Below are positions 12,118-22,010 of a stretch of DNA of 64,000 bases, piece by piece. How positions within the stretch are numbered: the stretch's first letter is position 1; each line of letters starts with the position of its first letter. Location of the stretch: contig NC_064846.1 of assembly GCF_024166365.1 (NCBI RefSeq), positions 24,759,866 through 24,823,865 of the forward strand, given 5' to 3'. The notes under the pieces are model-generated. The model saw only the letters and a list, made by a program, of their open reading frames with translations, did no database searches and had not been told where the DNA came from. Source of the DNA: Elephas maximus indicus (Eukaryota; Chordata; Mammalia; Proboscidea; Elephantidae). Made by a program: the position numbers and the translations under genes.

Positions 12118-12257
12118 TTGAGACTAGCCGGGACAATTTTAAAAGGGAAAAGAAAGGAGGAGAAGTTGGGGGTGTTGGGAGAAACTTCCCGTACCAATAT
12201 TAAAAGATATTTTAAATCTAGTCATTAAAACTGATTTTGGTACATAACTAGATAAAT

Positions 12258-12299
12258 TAAGAAGTCAGGTAATCTGAGTAAAAGTTACCTGACTTCTTA
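12258..12299. repeat. perfect 15-bp inverted repeat (hairpin)
   Basis: TAAGAAGTCAGGTAA (12258-12272) pairs exactly with TTACCTGACTTCTTA (12285-12299) across a 12-nt loop. It lies inside or just ahead of the L1 fragment. Confidence 0.85.
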
Positions 12300-13266
12300 C
12301 CCTGAAATATGTTCCAGAAGTGTGAAAGACCGAAATGGAAAATGCAATTGTAAAGTTATTAGGAGAAAGCATGAAAAAATTATACACATTCTTGAAGTGG
12401 GGAAGGCCTTTCTAAGGAAGATACAAAGCTCAGAAAACAAAAAAGGAAGCATTTGATAAGTCTAACAACTATATAAAAAATGATCTTTTGCTTGGAAAAT
12501 ACAATAAACATAGTAAAATAGCAATTTAGGAAAATACGTTTAATACATTTGATTCACAGTGGACTAAATTATTTCATATGTAAAGATCTCTTACAAATCA
12601 ATGGAAAAAAGAGGCAAAGCAAATAGAAAAACAAGTAAAGAGCGTAAATGGACAGTTCACTAAAAAGCAACTACAAATGGTCAAATTAACACACAGTAGA
12701 TGATGTTTAACCTCATTAATAATTAAAACAATACAAATTAAAACAGCAGTTAAACATCATTTCCCTCCACCAGATTGGAAAAGATCAAAAGTTTGGTAAT
12801 GTCTACTGTTGGTGAGGACAGAGAAATGGCACTTTCATAGCCTGTATATCTGGGATTATAAATTGGTGCCACCACTTTGAAGGGCACAATTTTGCAATGT
12901 CTGTGGAGGTGAAAAACACATTAAACCTTTGACTCAGTAATTGCCCTTCTAGAAATTTATATTAAGAATATCTTCGCACACCTATGCAAAGGTACACATG
13001 AACAAGGACGTTCATTACAGCATTGTTTGTATTAATGAAAAATTGGGCCAAATAAAAATGCCCACCATTAGAGGATGGAATAAACAAATTACTGTATACT
13101 CATATATTGAAATAATATTTAATCAATTAAAGTAATAGAAGAGATCTGCATGTGCTGAAATGGAATGATTTTCAAGTTTAATTTGTTAAGATTAAAAAAA
13201 AAAATAAGGTTCACAACCTTATGCTTGGTGTGCTCCCTTATGCGTAAACGGAAAAAGAAAGATGTA

Positions 13267-13640
13267 CAGGCAATCCCTCGGTTACAAACGTCCAATTTAC
13301 GTACAACCTGTAAGAACCAACCCCCATAAAGCCTATTGTATAAAAAATTCCAGGTACATACAATGGTTCATAATAACAAATGGGTGCTACTTTGTGACGT
13401 ACATAAAAACAGTATTATTATTATTATTGTGTAATCATGTTAGAGATATCCTAGTGTATCTGGAAGTGTTTCTTTCATGTTTTTTATGCATAGAAAGGTA
13501 CGCTATATACTATATACTAAGACAAACATTTGACTAACTGACGTTACATATGAACGAGTACCTATGTATTCTGACTTACGTACAAATTTGTCTTAAAGAG
13601 ATTTAGGAAAGGAACTCCTTTGTAATCCAGGGACCGCCTG
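13267..13640. mobile_element. Tc1/mariner-type MITE with TIRs and TA duplication
   Basis: The left end CAGGCAATCCCTCGGTTACA matches the reverse complement of the right end (CAGGCGGTCCCTGGATTACA) at most positions over about 23 bp. TA dinucleotides flank it at 13265-13266 and 13641-13642, as for Tc1/mariner/Tigger insertions. No transposase is encoded, so it was moved in trans. It interrupts the 3' UTR of the L1. Confidence 0.8.
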
Positions 13641-14214
13641 TATATACATACACACGCTTAATATGTGTAGAGGTAGACTGGCTTTCATTGTTATTTCCTT
13701 TTGTACTCTTCAAAACTTTTTATATGAAGTGCATGTATTACTTTTCCAATAAAAAGACCTAATCTATAAAAGATACCTAGTTTGGGTCTTTTTTTCTTTT
13801 TTTAGCTTGCCTATCTCATCTCTCATTTTTTTCTTGTTCTTATCTCAAGGTCTATTTGCCAGTTATCACTGTTGTGACAGTGGGGCCCTGCAGGGAGCTG
13901 ATGATAACCGGTGGCTTGCTCTCTTTCATAACATAGCCCAGCAATCAGCAATCCAATTTCCGTGTACCAGAAAGGCCCTCAGTTGATGTTAGCATCCAGG
14001 AATGTAACCCCCCCAAACCCATAAAATCTCACGGGGCAGAATGTATTCTGCAAACTGAAGTTTAGGGCATTCCGCGTTTCTTAAACAGTAGCAACCAATC
14101 ACACCCGCAATTAACGGGTTCTTTTCTGACTCTCCAGCAGATGCCGCTCTCCTCAGTCCCTTTCCCTGTGCTGTTATCCCCGCTTTGAGTGCCTGCCCCT
14201 GCCAAGTGGCACTT

Positions 14215-14310
14215 CAAATATTACCCACCCGTCAAGACCCAACTGAAGTCCCACTTTTTCTCCAGGTTGGCTTTCATGATTACTTGACCCTTCGTGTTCT
14301 CTCTTTTCTC
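14215..14310 (+). mobile_element. L2 LINE 3' fragment
   Basis: TCAAGACCCAACTGAAGTCC followed by a CTTTCATGATTACTTGACC block resembles the L2 3' end (consensus-like 'tcaagacycagcttaaatgtcac'). Confidence 0.5.
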
Positions 14311-14321
14311 TGACTTTGTGT

Positions 14322-14366
14322 GTGTGTTTTTTTTTAATTTTAGTAAAAAAAAAAAAAAAAAAAAAA
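14322..14366. repeat. (GT)n / T-run / 23-bp A-run
   Basis: GTGTGTGT is followed by nine T, a short spacer and an A-run at 14344-14366. The A-run and T-run can pair into a hairpin. Confidence 0.85.
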
Positions 14367-14627
14367 TCCAAATAACTCTTTCATGAAATTTTTTTTTTCT
14401 TAAATGTAACTAACACAACCTAGAAATTACCTGTATTGTGTACTCTAAAAATAACTGGTTTTACAGTCATCCGGAGCAGGGTTCAATCTTTTTCCAATTC
14501 TGTTAGACTTGGGGCCAGTTACTTAAACTCTCTCTGCCTCAGTTTCTCCATTTTGAAACTGTGGATAATAATGCCTACCACGTAGAGCTATCATTGCTAT
14601 TAAATGTAAAGTGATTTACATGGTGCC

Positions 14628-14638
14628 TGGTACATCAT
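14628..14638. repeat. left target-site duplication of SINE
   Basis: TGGTACATCAT is repeated perfectly at 14806-14816. Confidence 0.85.
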
Positions 14639-14805
14639 GGAAACCCTGGTGGCGTAGTGGTCAAGTGCTACGGCTGCTAACCAAAGGGTTGGCGGTTCGA
14701 ATCCTCCAGGCGCTCCTCGGAAACTCTACGGGGCAGTTCTACTCTGTCCTATCGGGTCGCTATGAGTCGGAATCGACCCGACGGCACTGGGTTTGGGTTC
14801 GGCTT
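14639..14805 (+). mobile_element. AfroSINE, short subtype, well preserved
   Basis: This is a full-length copy with intact box A-like (GGCGTAGTGGTCAAGTGC) and box B-like (GGTTCGAATCC) Pol III elements. The head resembles tRNA-Asn (GGCTGCTAACC next to the anticodon region). It has an 11-bp perfect target duplication and still many CpGs, so it is one of the youngest SINEs in the window. Confidence 0.93.
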
Positions 14806-14816
14806 TGGTACATCAT
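14806..14816. repeat. right target-site duplication of SINE
   Basis: It is identical to 14628-14638. Confidence 0.85.
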
Positions 14817-14951
14817 AGGTGGTTAACTGTTCTTACTTTAGAAGCGCCCCCTTCTCTGGCCCCAAGCAACCCCTTTACCATCACTGACAAAAGACCACCA
14901 AACTTGGAGTTAATAAACCCTAGAATGAAATTTATAGCGCATATTGTAGAT

Positions 14952-15113
14952 TTTAACTCAACTCAATTCCAGCTCAGTAGAACTGCCCCACAGAGCTTCC
15001 AAGGAGCAGCTGCTAGATTTGAACTGCCAACCTTTTGGGTGGCAGTCATAGCTCTTAGCCATTGTGCCACCAGGAATCATCTCCACGGCAATGGGGTTTT
15101 TGTTTTGTTTTGA
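14952..15113. mobile_element. AfroSINE with inverted body and forward tail
   Basis: The body (about 14955-15073) reads in reverse: the tRNA-like head ends at CCACCAGG near 15073. It is followed directly by a forward-orientation SINE tail (AATCATCTCCACGGCAATGG, then TTTTGTTTTG) at 15074-15113. One 11-bp duplication, ATATTGTAGAT, brackets the whole unit (14941-14951 and 15114-15124). This arrangement fits twin-priming (5' inversion) during one insertion event. Confidence 0.8.
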
Positions 15114-15194
15114 ATATTGTAGATATTTTCCTTTCCTTCCTCTCACTTTTTTTCTTTCTTATTTTCTCTCTCTCTCTTTTTTTTTTTATCTCAA

Positions 15195-15315
15195 GGCCAA
15201 TTTGTGTTCTGACTCTGCCACTTATCATCTGTGTGACCTTGGGCTAATTACGGAATTTTTTCAGAGCCTCGGTTTTTCCATCCTAAAACAGGGTTGATAA
15301 TGCTTCTAAGGCGGA
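15195..15315 (+). mobile_element. MIR SINE fragment
   Basis: TCTGACTCTGCCACTTATC, TGTGTGACCTTGGGCTAATTA and CCATCCTAAAACAGGG are MIR. Confidence 0.75.
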
Positions 15316-15739
15316 TAATGTTGCCGGAAAGTTGAAATCGGATTATGTTTGTGAATGTGCAAAGTTGTAAAATGCTGTAATAATTTGAAGTATTCTTATT
15401 TAAAGTTCATGTAGAGTGAGATTTTAAAGTGAACAAAAGCCTTTGGAGTCCCAATGATTTATTTTGCAGCTCAGATTGATGTGTCATTTTCAGTTGGTTC
15501 ACAAGCCGTATTTCCAGCTGTCATCCATCAACACTTTGGCCACAGCCTGTTCTTGGCTGCCTGTCTGTATGGAATTAGTTATCCTTCCTAGCACAGCCTA
15601 GCTTTCTCTAGACAAAATCCCTTCTTCCCAAGGACAGAGATCCTCTCGCTGAGTATTCAACTGATAAAACTCCTTTGAATCTGCCTCATTCTTTCTTCCT
15701 CGTATTTCTGTCTTAGAGGTTTTGAAATATTTTTTAAAA

Positions 15740-16625
15740 ATTCATTCATTCATCAGTTAAGTCTACAAACATGTACTGGGCACCTACTGTGTGCCAGGTC
15801 TGGTGGCTAAATTCTGGGAATGGAGAAGAAAATAAGACATTCTCAGACCTCAAAGATGTTACAGTTGTGTAGGGGAGAGATGCATGAAAAAATGGTCACA
15901 ATTCATTTTCTATAATAAGTATAGCAATAAAAATTTTTACAAGCTACAGATACAGCAGTTCAGGAAACACTTCCTGGAGAAAGAGTTATCTAAATTTTGA
16001 AGGATAAATACTATTTTGACAGATAGATAAGGAAGGGAAAGACATTCCATGCAGAGAATACAGTTTGTGGAAAGGTGCAAAGTTATGAAGCAGCACTGTG
16101 TATGTAGAGAATACAGTACAGGATTATAGAGTGAGGTGAGGATTGTTAGGGGATAAAGCCAAGCCCAGATCATGAAAGTCACCATAGCCATGCTAAGGGA
16201 CTTAGGTAAAGGAGATGGCATTGAAGAGTTTCAGATAGGAGAGAGGCATAATCAGGCTACAGCGCTGGTTGTCAGCTCTCACTGTGCGTCAAAATCACCT
16301 GGGAATCTTAAAAATATGGATGTCCAGGCTCTACCCCTGAGACACTTACTTAATTCATCTGAGTTGAGGTCCAGATTTTAGTATTTTTAAAACTGCCCCT
16401 GGTGATTTTAATGTGCATCCAGGGTTGAGAAAACAAGTGCAAAATTTCTAAAAGATCATTTTGGTGAATGCATTGGGTTCCAGGATGGGCAAGGCCAGAG
16501 GTGGGTAGACCGTTGAGAGGCAGGGAACTATTTGCAATAGTCTGGGTGAAATAAATCCTAGAAATGTCCTGACATGTTAAAAAAAGGATAAATTGTCCCC
16601 TTCACTGAGCAACTCATTAGCTGCA
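15740..16625 (-). mobile_element. L2 LINE, antisense, interrupted
   Basis: Antisense L2 wording is present: GACATTCCATGCAGAGAATACA, GTGGAAAGGTGCAAAG, GATCATTTTGGTGAATGC and TTTGCAATAGTCTGGGTG. It starts from the tail-like 'gtactgggcacctactgtg' block. A hAT-like element at about 16268-16432 interrupts it. Confidence 0.6.
16268..16432. mobile_element. hAT-Charlie-type MITE (MER3-like)
   Basis: GCGTCAAAATCACCTGGGAA, then CAGGCTCTACCCCTGAGA, ATTTTAGTATTTTTAAAACTG and CAGGGTTGAGAAAAC match the general plan of the 'cagaatcacctgg ... ttgagaac' mammalian hAT MITEs. The exact family is uncertain. Confidence 0.55.
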
Positions 16626-17197
16626 TAAGGACTGAGACCATGTTTCTAATTTTTCAGTATTGGATATATAACTGCAGTAAACACTTGATAAAGACTTTCT
16701 ACTAGATTAACAACCACTAAGCACTAACCACTTACCTTTGTTTCTTTTTTTCCCCCTCTTCCCTCGCTCCAATCACCTGAATAGTGCTAAATGTGCCTTT
16801 GTATTTTTCCTTCCTGAAATCAATTGTTGAACCCAAGAGTCTGAGAACACTTTTCAAGGTCAAACTCCCCAGGGAGGAAAGTACCAAACAGACTTTCAAT
16901 TTGACTATATAAAAATAAAGTTGATAATGCCTCTGAGTTATACACTTTAAAGTTATTAAAATAGTGGATTTTAAGTTATGTATATTTGACCACAAAAAAA
17001 TTGATAAGGACAAAGAGGAATGATCAAGTGGGCAGACAAACCAAAGCTGGGAATGTGCAAGAAGGGGAGACATGAATGGGAGCTGTATAAGGGGATAATA
17101 GAACTTCAGTTCTAAAGATCACCACCAGGCTAGAATGATGAGTAGGAATTAATGATTTCATAGTTTTCCTTGAAGGTTCAGAGGATCAACTTCACAT

Positions 17198-17386
17198 ACG
17201 TAAACCAAAAAACCAAACCTGTTGCCGTCGAGTCGATTCTGACTCATAGCGACCCTATCTATAGCCACCCTATAGGACAGGGTAGAACTGCCCCACAGGG
17301 TTTCCAAGGAGCACCTGGTGAACTCGAACTGCCAACATTTTGGTTAGCAGCCGTAGCTCTTAACCACTACGCCACCAAGGTTTTAT
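17198..17386 (-). mobile_element. AfroSINE, short subtype, reverse orientation
   Basis: It is a full complement of the SINE, from AACCAAACCTGTTGCCGTCG to ACCACTACGCCACCAAGG. A small internal duplication (GACCCTATCTATAGCCACCC, near 17251-17272) is specific to this copy. Confidence 0.92.
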
Positions 17387-17399
17387 CATGCCGGCAGTT

Positions 17400-18040
17400 G
17401 GTTTGAAAATGTCCTGGAGTTTTTCACTTGCTCATAGCGTGATGTGAGGCAAGGGTGTGACACAGTTGCTAAATAAATGCCAATATAAGTTAAGCTATCA
17501 GGAATAGAATGTGAATGTCCCAAAAAACAGAAGTTTGAGTCTCATAGTTCTTTGTACAGATCAAGCCATGAGTGGAGCATTGTGCTCACGAAAATAAAGA
17601 AACACATCTACTCTGGAGCCACCAAGACGGGGAAAGCTTAAGAAACCATCTCATCTGAGGCATGTGTGTATTGGGTATCTAATCAGTGATCTGCTTGAGA
17701 ATGGCTTCCTAGCTGGAATGAATTAGGTGGTTAGGTGAATATTCTGAATCTGTATTGGATACCCAGAAACCAAGAAGCTAAGAATCAGGGACTGAATAAT
17801 CCATAGTGATTTCAAGAGATGAATCCAAAGGGTTAACAAACAGTGCAAAGTTCCCAAGAGCCTGGGCAGCAGCTGTGAGGCAGGACCACTGCAGCTGCTG
17901 CTCAGGGTTTGGCCCCATAGCCCTCTCCTTGTTGCTTCTGCCACTGTCTGCCAAAGCCAGGGCTGGGTTCTGAGAATTTAGAGAAAAAAAGACATTAAAG
18001 GAACATGAGAACTTTTCAAAACACATAGGGCTCGGTGGCA
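17400..18040. other. no gene or clear repeat recognised
   Basis: ORFs on the minus strand at 17723-17944 and 17778-18041 overlap in different frames and show no recognisable domain. Confidence 0.4.
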
Positions 18041-18044
18041 ATTA

Positions 18045-18160
18045 CTACTATATCCAGTTTACAGATGAGGAACTACGACCCAGAAAGCTCAGGTGACTGG
18101 CCAAAAGTCACATTGCTAAGGAATGGTAGAAATGGAATTCAATCCCAGGTTATTCATTCA
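18045..18160 (-). mobile_element. MIR SINE fragment
   Basis: CAGTTTACAGATGAGGAACTA and GTCACATTGCTAAGGAATGG are antisense MIR. Confidence 0.65.
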
Positions 18161-18169
18161 TGAGTTTAT

Positions 18170-19555
18170 GTAATATCATTTACTAAGATCTGCTTATGGC
18201 AGTCACTGGGGCTAAAAAGGTGAATAATACATGGCCCTAGTTCTTGACATGCTCATAAATATTTTAATACAATGCAATCAGGTTTAAATGAAAGGTTTTT
18301 ACATAATTCTGTCTTCATGTTCTGAAGGGGTATAGTTTAAGTGGAACTGGAGGGAATGACAGAAAATATGTATGAAGAATTGATTTGGGCCCAGATTGTG
18401 ATGACCTTAAAATGTTATGGGTGGACTTTGCACTGTATACAGTGGAGAATTATAAACATTTCCAAAGAAGAGGAATGGCATGGTCAATTCCATTTAGCAA
18501 CATAACTCTAATAGCAGGTAGAGGATGGACTAGGGGGAGCTCAGAAGAAAGATAATTAAAGGGGCTATTATAATAGCCCATATGAGAGAAGATGGAGGTC
18601 AGAACTAAGTTGTTGTGATTTTGTTGATGTGATTAACCTATGTAATCAGTTGACTCTAAGTACCCTCCATAATGTGTGTGCATAACAGTAGAGGCATGCA
18701 AGGATGGGGATAAACAGATGCAGGAGCTTTTTGGAAGGTTGAATCAGGAAGATTTTATGACTGATTAGATGTAGGGGGTGAACATAAGGAAGTCAGTAAT
18801 AAAGCTGAATTGGTAAAATATTAAACTATTAATAAAAATGGGGGATTCAGGAAGGCCAGGTTGGAAGTGGGAGATGATATTTGGTTTTGGATATATTGAC
18901 CTTCAGGTGACCCTATGACATGCAAGAGAGGATGTTCAGTAAGCAGCCAGAAACAGGACTGAAGCTGAAGAAAAACATTTGGATTAAAATTAAAGAATTG
19001 GAATCATCAGCTCTTTTGAGTTGGTTGAAGTTGTAGGAGAGACTGAGTCTGTTTTGGAAAGCATAGAGAAGAGAGGAGAAAGAGAAGAGGGCCACAGACA
19101 ATATGTATAGACTGTGTTATAACACATATTAGGCACTCAATAAGTGTAATTATAAGTTAAATTGAGTTATAAATGAGTTAATGAGAGAATCTCAACAATT
19201 AATGGTTGGGTGGAAGGAGAGGAGCCAGTGCAAGACTGAAAGAGAATGGGGAGGGAAGTAGAACTTCCTAGAGTGAGTGGGGTTGTGCATTCCAAGGGAG
19301 GATAAAATTTTGAGACTGGATCTGGATGGAGAGAGAACTAAAAAGGCAATGGGAGATGCCTTGAGGGGCTTAGGGTCTAGTTGGATGACTGAATTCAGTC
19401 AAATATGCATGAATGTTAATAAACTCTAGAAACAGTAAGGGAAGGGAAGTAGGGATACTGAGAGAGCATCAGTCAGAGTTGCTTCCTCTGAAGGAGAGCA
19501 TTTTGAGCTGGAACTTAAAAGAGAAGAAGCCTGGACTAGTGCTGAGAGGAAGATA
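18170..19555 (-). mobile_element. L2 LINE, antisense, long fragment
   Basis: Antisense L2 order is followed for over 1 kb: ATGGGTGGACTTTGCACTG, AGAGGAATGGCATGGTCAA, GAGGATGGACTAGGGGGAGC, ATTATAATAGCCCATATGAG, TGACTGATTAGATGTAGGGG and GATATTTGGTTTTGGATATA. The 19440-19555 part resembles the same family again. Confidence 0.6.
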
Positions 19556-19616
19556 TATTAGTCAGGATTCTCTAGAGAAACAGAAGCAATAAGAGATTTT
19601 ATACATATATACACAC

Positions 19617-20057
19617 ACAGATATCCCCTGCTTTATGAACGTTCACTTTACACCACTTTGGTCTTACAAAAGACCTACATTAGTACCTGTTTTCATTAAC
19701 TGAAAGAAATCTGAACATTTTTGCTTTTACCAAAAAAAAAAAAAAAATGTGAAAAGCAGAAATAGCGTCCATCGTTTATCTTAGAGCGAGTCGTTAAAGA
19801 AGTGCGCACCTGGAGCAGCGAGGGTGACATCGCCAAGCTCCTTCCCCAGGAACTATATTCAACATCTCAGCTTTTACTATAAAAATGGGGTTATTTTAGC
19901 TTTTACATGTTATTTGGTAGGTTATTTTTCGGGTCTGGGAATGCTCAAAAAATTTTCCCATATAAATCAATGGTAATTTCTTCTTCATTTTATGCCATTT
20001 CAGCTTACGAAATGTTTCATAGGAATGCTGTACTTTTGGATAGCTGGAAAAACCTGT
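19617..20057. mobile_element. MITE-like insertion inside the TTAGTC repeat
   Basis: It starts ACAGATATCCCCTGCTTTAT and ends GATAGCTGGAAAAACCTGT. Weak inverted ends (ACAG...CCTGT) and internal GCTTTAC/GCTTACGAA patterns suggest a non-autonomous DNA transposon. The GC-rich centre (19790-19850) differs from its surroundings. Family not named. Confidence 0.5.
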
Positions 20058-20062
20058 ACAGA

Positions 20063-20180
20063 TAGATAGATAGATGTTTCCATATATATGTTTCCATATA
20101 TGTGTTTCCATATATATATATGTTTCCGTATACATACATATATATATAGTTTTTTATATATATAAAATACAGGTTTATAT
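20063..20180. repeat. GATA and GTTTCCATATAT tandem repeats
   Basis: GATAGATAGATAGAT is followed by four to five degenerate units of GTTTCCATATATAT (13-18 bp) and a TA-rich run. Confidence 0.85.
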
Positions 20181-20824
20181 ATATATGTGAGAGGATTGTG
20201 GGGGCTGGTAAAATAAAAATCTGTAGGCTACGCAGGCTGGAAACTCTGGTAGGATATCTGTGTTACAGTCTTGAGGCAGAATCCTTTTCTCAGAAAGCTC
20301 AGTTTTTGCCCTTAAAGTCTTCAACTGATTGGATAAGGCTTACATTACGGAGGATAATCACCTTTACTTAGAGTCAAATTATTGTAAATGTTAATCATAC
20401 CTACAAAATGTCTTCACAGTAACAACTGGACACCATAGCCTAGCCAAGTTGACACATAAAATTAACCGTCACAGAGAGAAAGGAAAATACACGTAAGGGT
20501 ATTGGTCAGTATAAAGCCACAGAGGCTGCAATTGACTAAAGAGACTAAGAAGTAGAAACATCGTTAATAGTTGGGTTAAAAAATGCCACATACACCCATG
20601 CAGACCGATTGTGGCCCCATCATTGACCCGATGTCAGGGTCTGATCTCCAGGAGACTGCATCTTGGTTTTGTCTTCTCCCACTGGGCTCTGCTCCTGAAC
20701 ACTTACCCCAGGGACAGGGCAACAGGGTCAGGATGGTGGAGTCTCTTACCCTTCATGTGTTAGTTATTAGACTTCGACCAGAGAGAGAATGCAATTCTTA
20801 CTGACTGAAACCCCCACTGTAGGT

Positions 20825-20960
20825 TTGTAAATGTAGAAGGAGAGCTTTGACTGTCAGGCTGTGAAATTTGGACTTGATCCTGTAAGAGTCGGGAGACATT
20901 GAAGTATATTGAGAAGGAAGTGACACAGTGAGAACTGTGTTTTACGATTGGGTTTTAGAT
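20825..20960 (-). mobile_element. L2 LINE, antisense fragment
   Basis: GTGAAATTTGGACTTGATCC and AGAAGGAAGTGACACAGTGA resemble antisense L2 ('gtttggactttatcctgta...gtgacatgatcaga'). Confidence 0.5.
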
Positions 20961-21479
20961 TATGAAATGAAATGAAAGTTGCAGCAAGTTCTGAGCCCAG
21001 ATATGACCTTTTTCCTGTTACCTATGCCAAGAAAGAAGTTACAGCAAGGAAGAAAGGCAAATGCAGAGGATATGATATACTTGATCTCTCTACAGCCTCC
21101 TGAGTTCTGCATCCTTCTCTTCCCAGCTTCACTCAGTTTCAATGCCATCTTCCATTATTTGTTGACTAGTCCTTCCCAGAAGGAATTAAAAATGAGCCAT
21201 ACATGTAAATAATGTGGAGTTAAAACATTAATATGTCATCAGAGATCATTAGGGTTGAACAGAGACATTAGAGAGTAAGGACTGACAATCATAAATTGAG
21301 ACCTTTGCAAACCTGAAGTCAGGATACTTACCCAGAAGATCTCTCTGATTCCTGTACAGATCCCTAGGTCTGTTCCTTGGGGGTTGTGTCCCAGATGCCT
21401 TTTGGAAACCATGGGAAAATTCCAATGTAGTGCCAAAATGATCTCCTCAAGGGATGACTGATCCTCCTCAACATTACCA
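20961..21479. other. no gene or clear repeat recognised
   Basis: Short overlapping ORFs only. The last 60 bp may contain the decayed N-terminus of the OR fragment that follows. Confidence 0.4.
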
Positions 21480-22010
21480 TTAGTTAAACCTCTCTCTTTG
21501 GACTATTCATCCTCTTCTGTGCTGCCATCATGGTGGGGAACCTGGGTATGGTCATCCTCACTGAAATCAGCCTTAATTTATCTGTCTGTCCTGCCTTGAT
21601 TTCTGCCACTCACTTTCTCCATACTCACAGTTCTAAAAAAGATGTTTGCCAAGCATAGGGCTGTCCTTCTCTTTCTGGATACTTGTAGCACAGATTAACT
21701 TCTTTAGCATCTTCTATATCACAAAGTTCTTTTGCTTGGAATCAATGGCCTATGATGCTTATGTCACCGTCTGTAGCCCTCTATTCTCCCCAATCACTAG
21801 ATCCAAGAGACTCAATTGGCATTTGGTTGAGGAAAACTATACACTATGGCCATCAGCTCAGAAGTTCCCACTAGCTTTCCCCTTTTCAACTCCCACCTCT
21901 GCTCACTTCTGTGACATTTCCTCTCTAGTTCAAGCTGCCCTTCACAGAAACATGAATCCCAGCTTTTAACTCCCTGATTTCATTGACTCCTTTCTGACTA
22001 CTCCCAGCCC
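21480..22010 (+). pseudogene. olfactory receptor pseudogene fragment (OR5/8/9-like)
   Basis: Olfactory receptors are seven-helix G-protein-coupled receptors of sensory neuron cilia. Helix 1 is visible in one frame (21489-21590): PLFGLFILFCAAIMVGNLGM, then VILTEIS. Most of the helix 2 region is lost to indels and a stop. Helix 3 returns in another frame from 21646: NFFSIFYITKFFCLESMAYD, with MAYDAYVTVCSPL at 21745-21783. The invariant Arg of DRY is replaced by Ala, and AICNPL is altered. An extracellular loop 2 relic (AHFCDISSLVQAAL) lies near 21900-21945, after which similarity is lost. At least two frameshifts and several stops are needed, so it is dead. It lies on the same strand as the intact OR at 39678. 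Confidence 0.82.

Larger units (their letters stand above)
12190..13775 (+). mobile_element. old L1, end of ORF2 and 3' UTR, interrupted
   Basis: The ORF2 C-terminal coding region and 3' UTR of an ancient L1 are recognisable in sense orientation. Examples are GGACAGTTCACTAAAAAGCA, CACCAGATTGGAAAAGATC, GGGATTATAAATTGGTGCC and CATGAACAAGGACGTTCATT. The 3' end lies near the AATAAAAAG at 13749. A 374-bp MITE is inserted at 13267-13640. Confidence 0.75.
14465..14850 (+). mobile_element. MIR SINE split by an AfroSINE
   Basis: GTTACTTAAACTCTCTCTGC, CTCAGTTTCTCCATTTTG and the tail GGTGCCTGGTACATCAT are MIR. The MIR resumes after the SINE with GGTGGTTAA. Confidence 0.75.
19556..20472. mobile_element. 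TTAGTC...CCRTCACA dispersed repeat, split
   Basis: It begins TATATTAGTCAGGATTCTCT and ends AGCCAAGTTGACACATAAAA then TTAACCGTCACAG. The element at 31605-32160 has the same two ends, so they belong to one family. I recognise this family as common in mammals but cannot name it safely. It is interrupted by another element at about 19617-20057 and by AT-rich tandem repeats. Confidence 0.65.

Noticed and set aside
14639-14805. possible functional tRNA gene
   Set aside because: The tRNA-like part is within a SINE with target duplications, and similar copies are found throughout the window.
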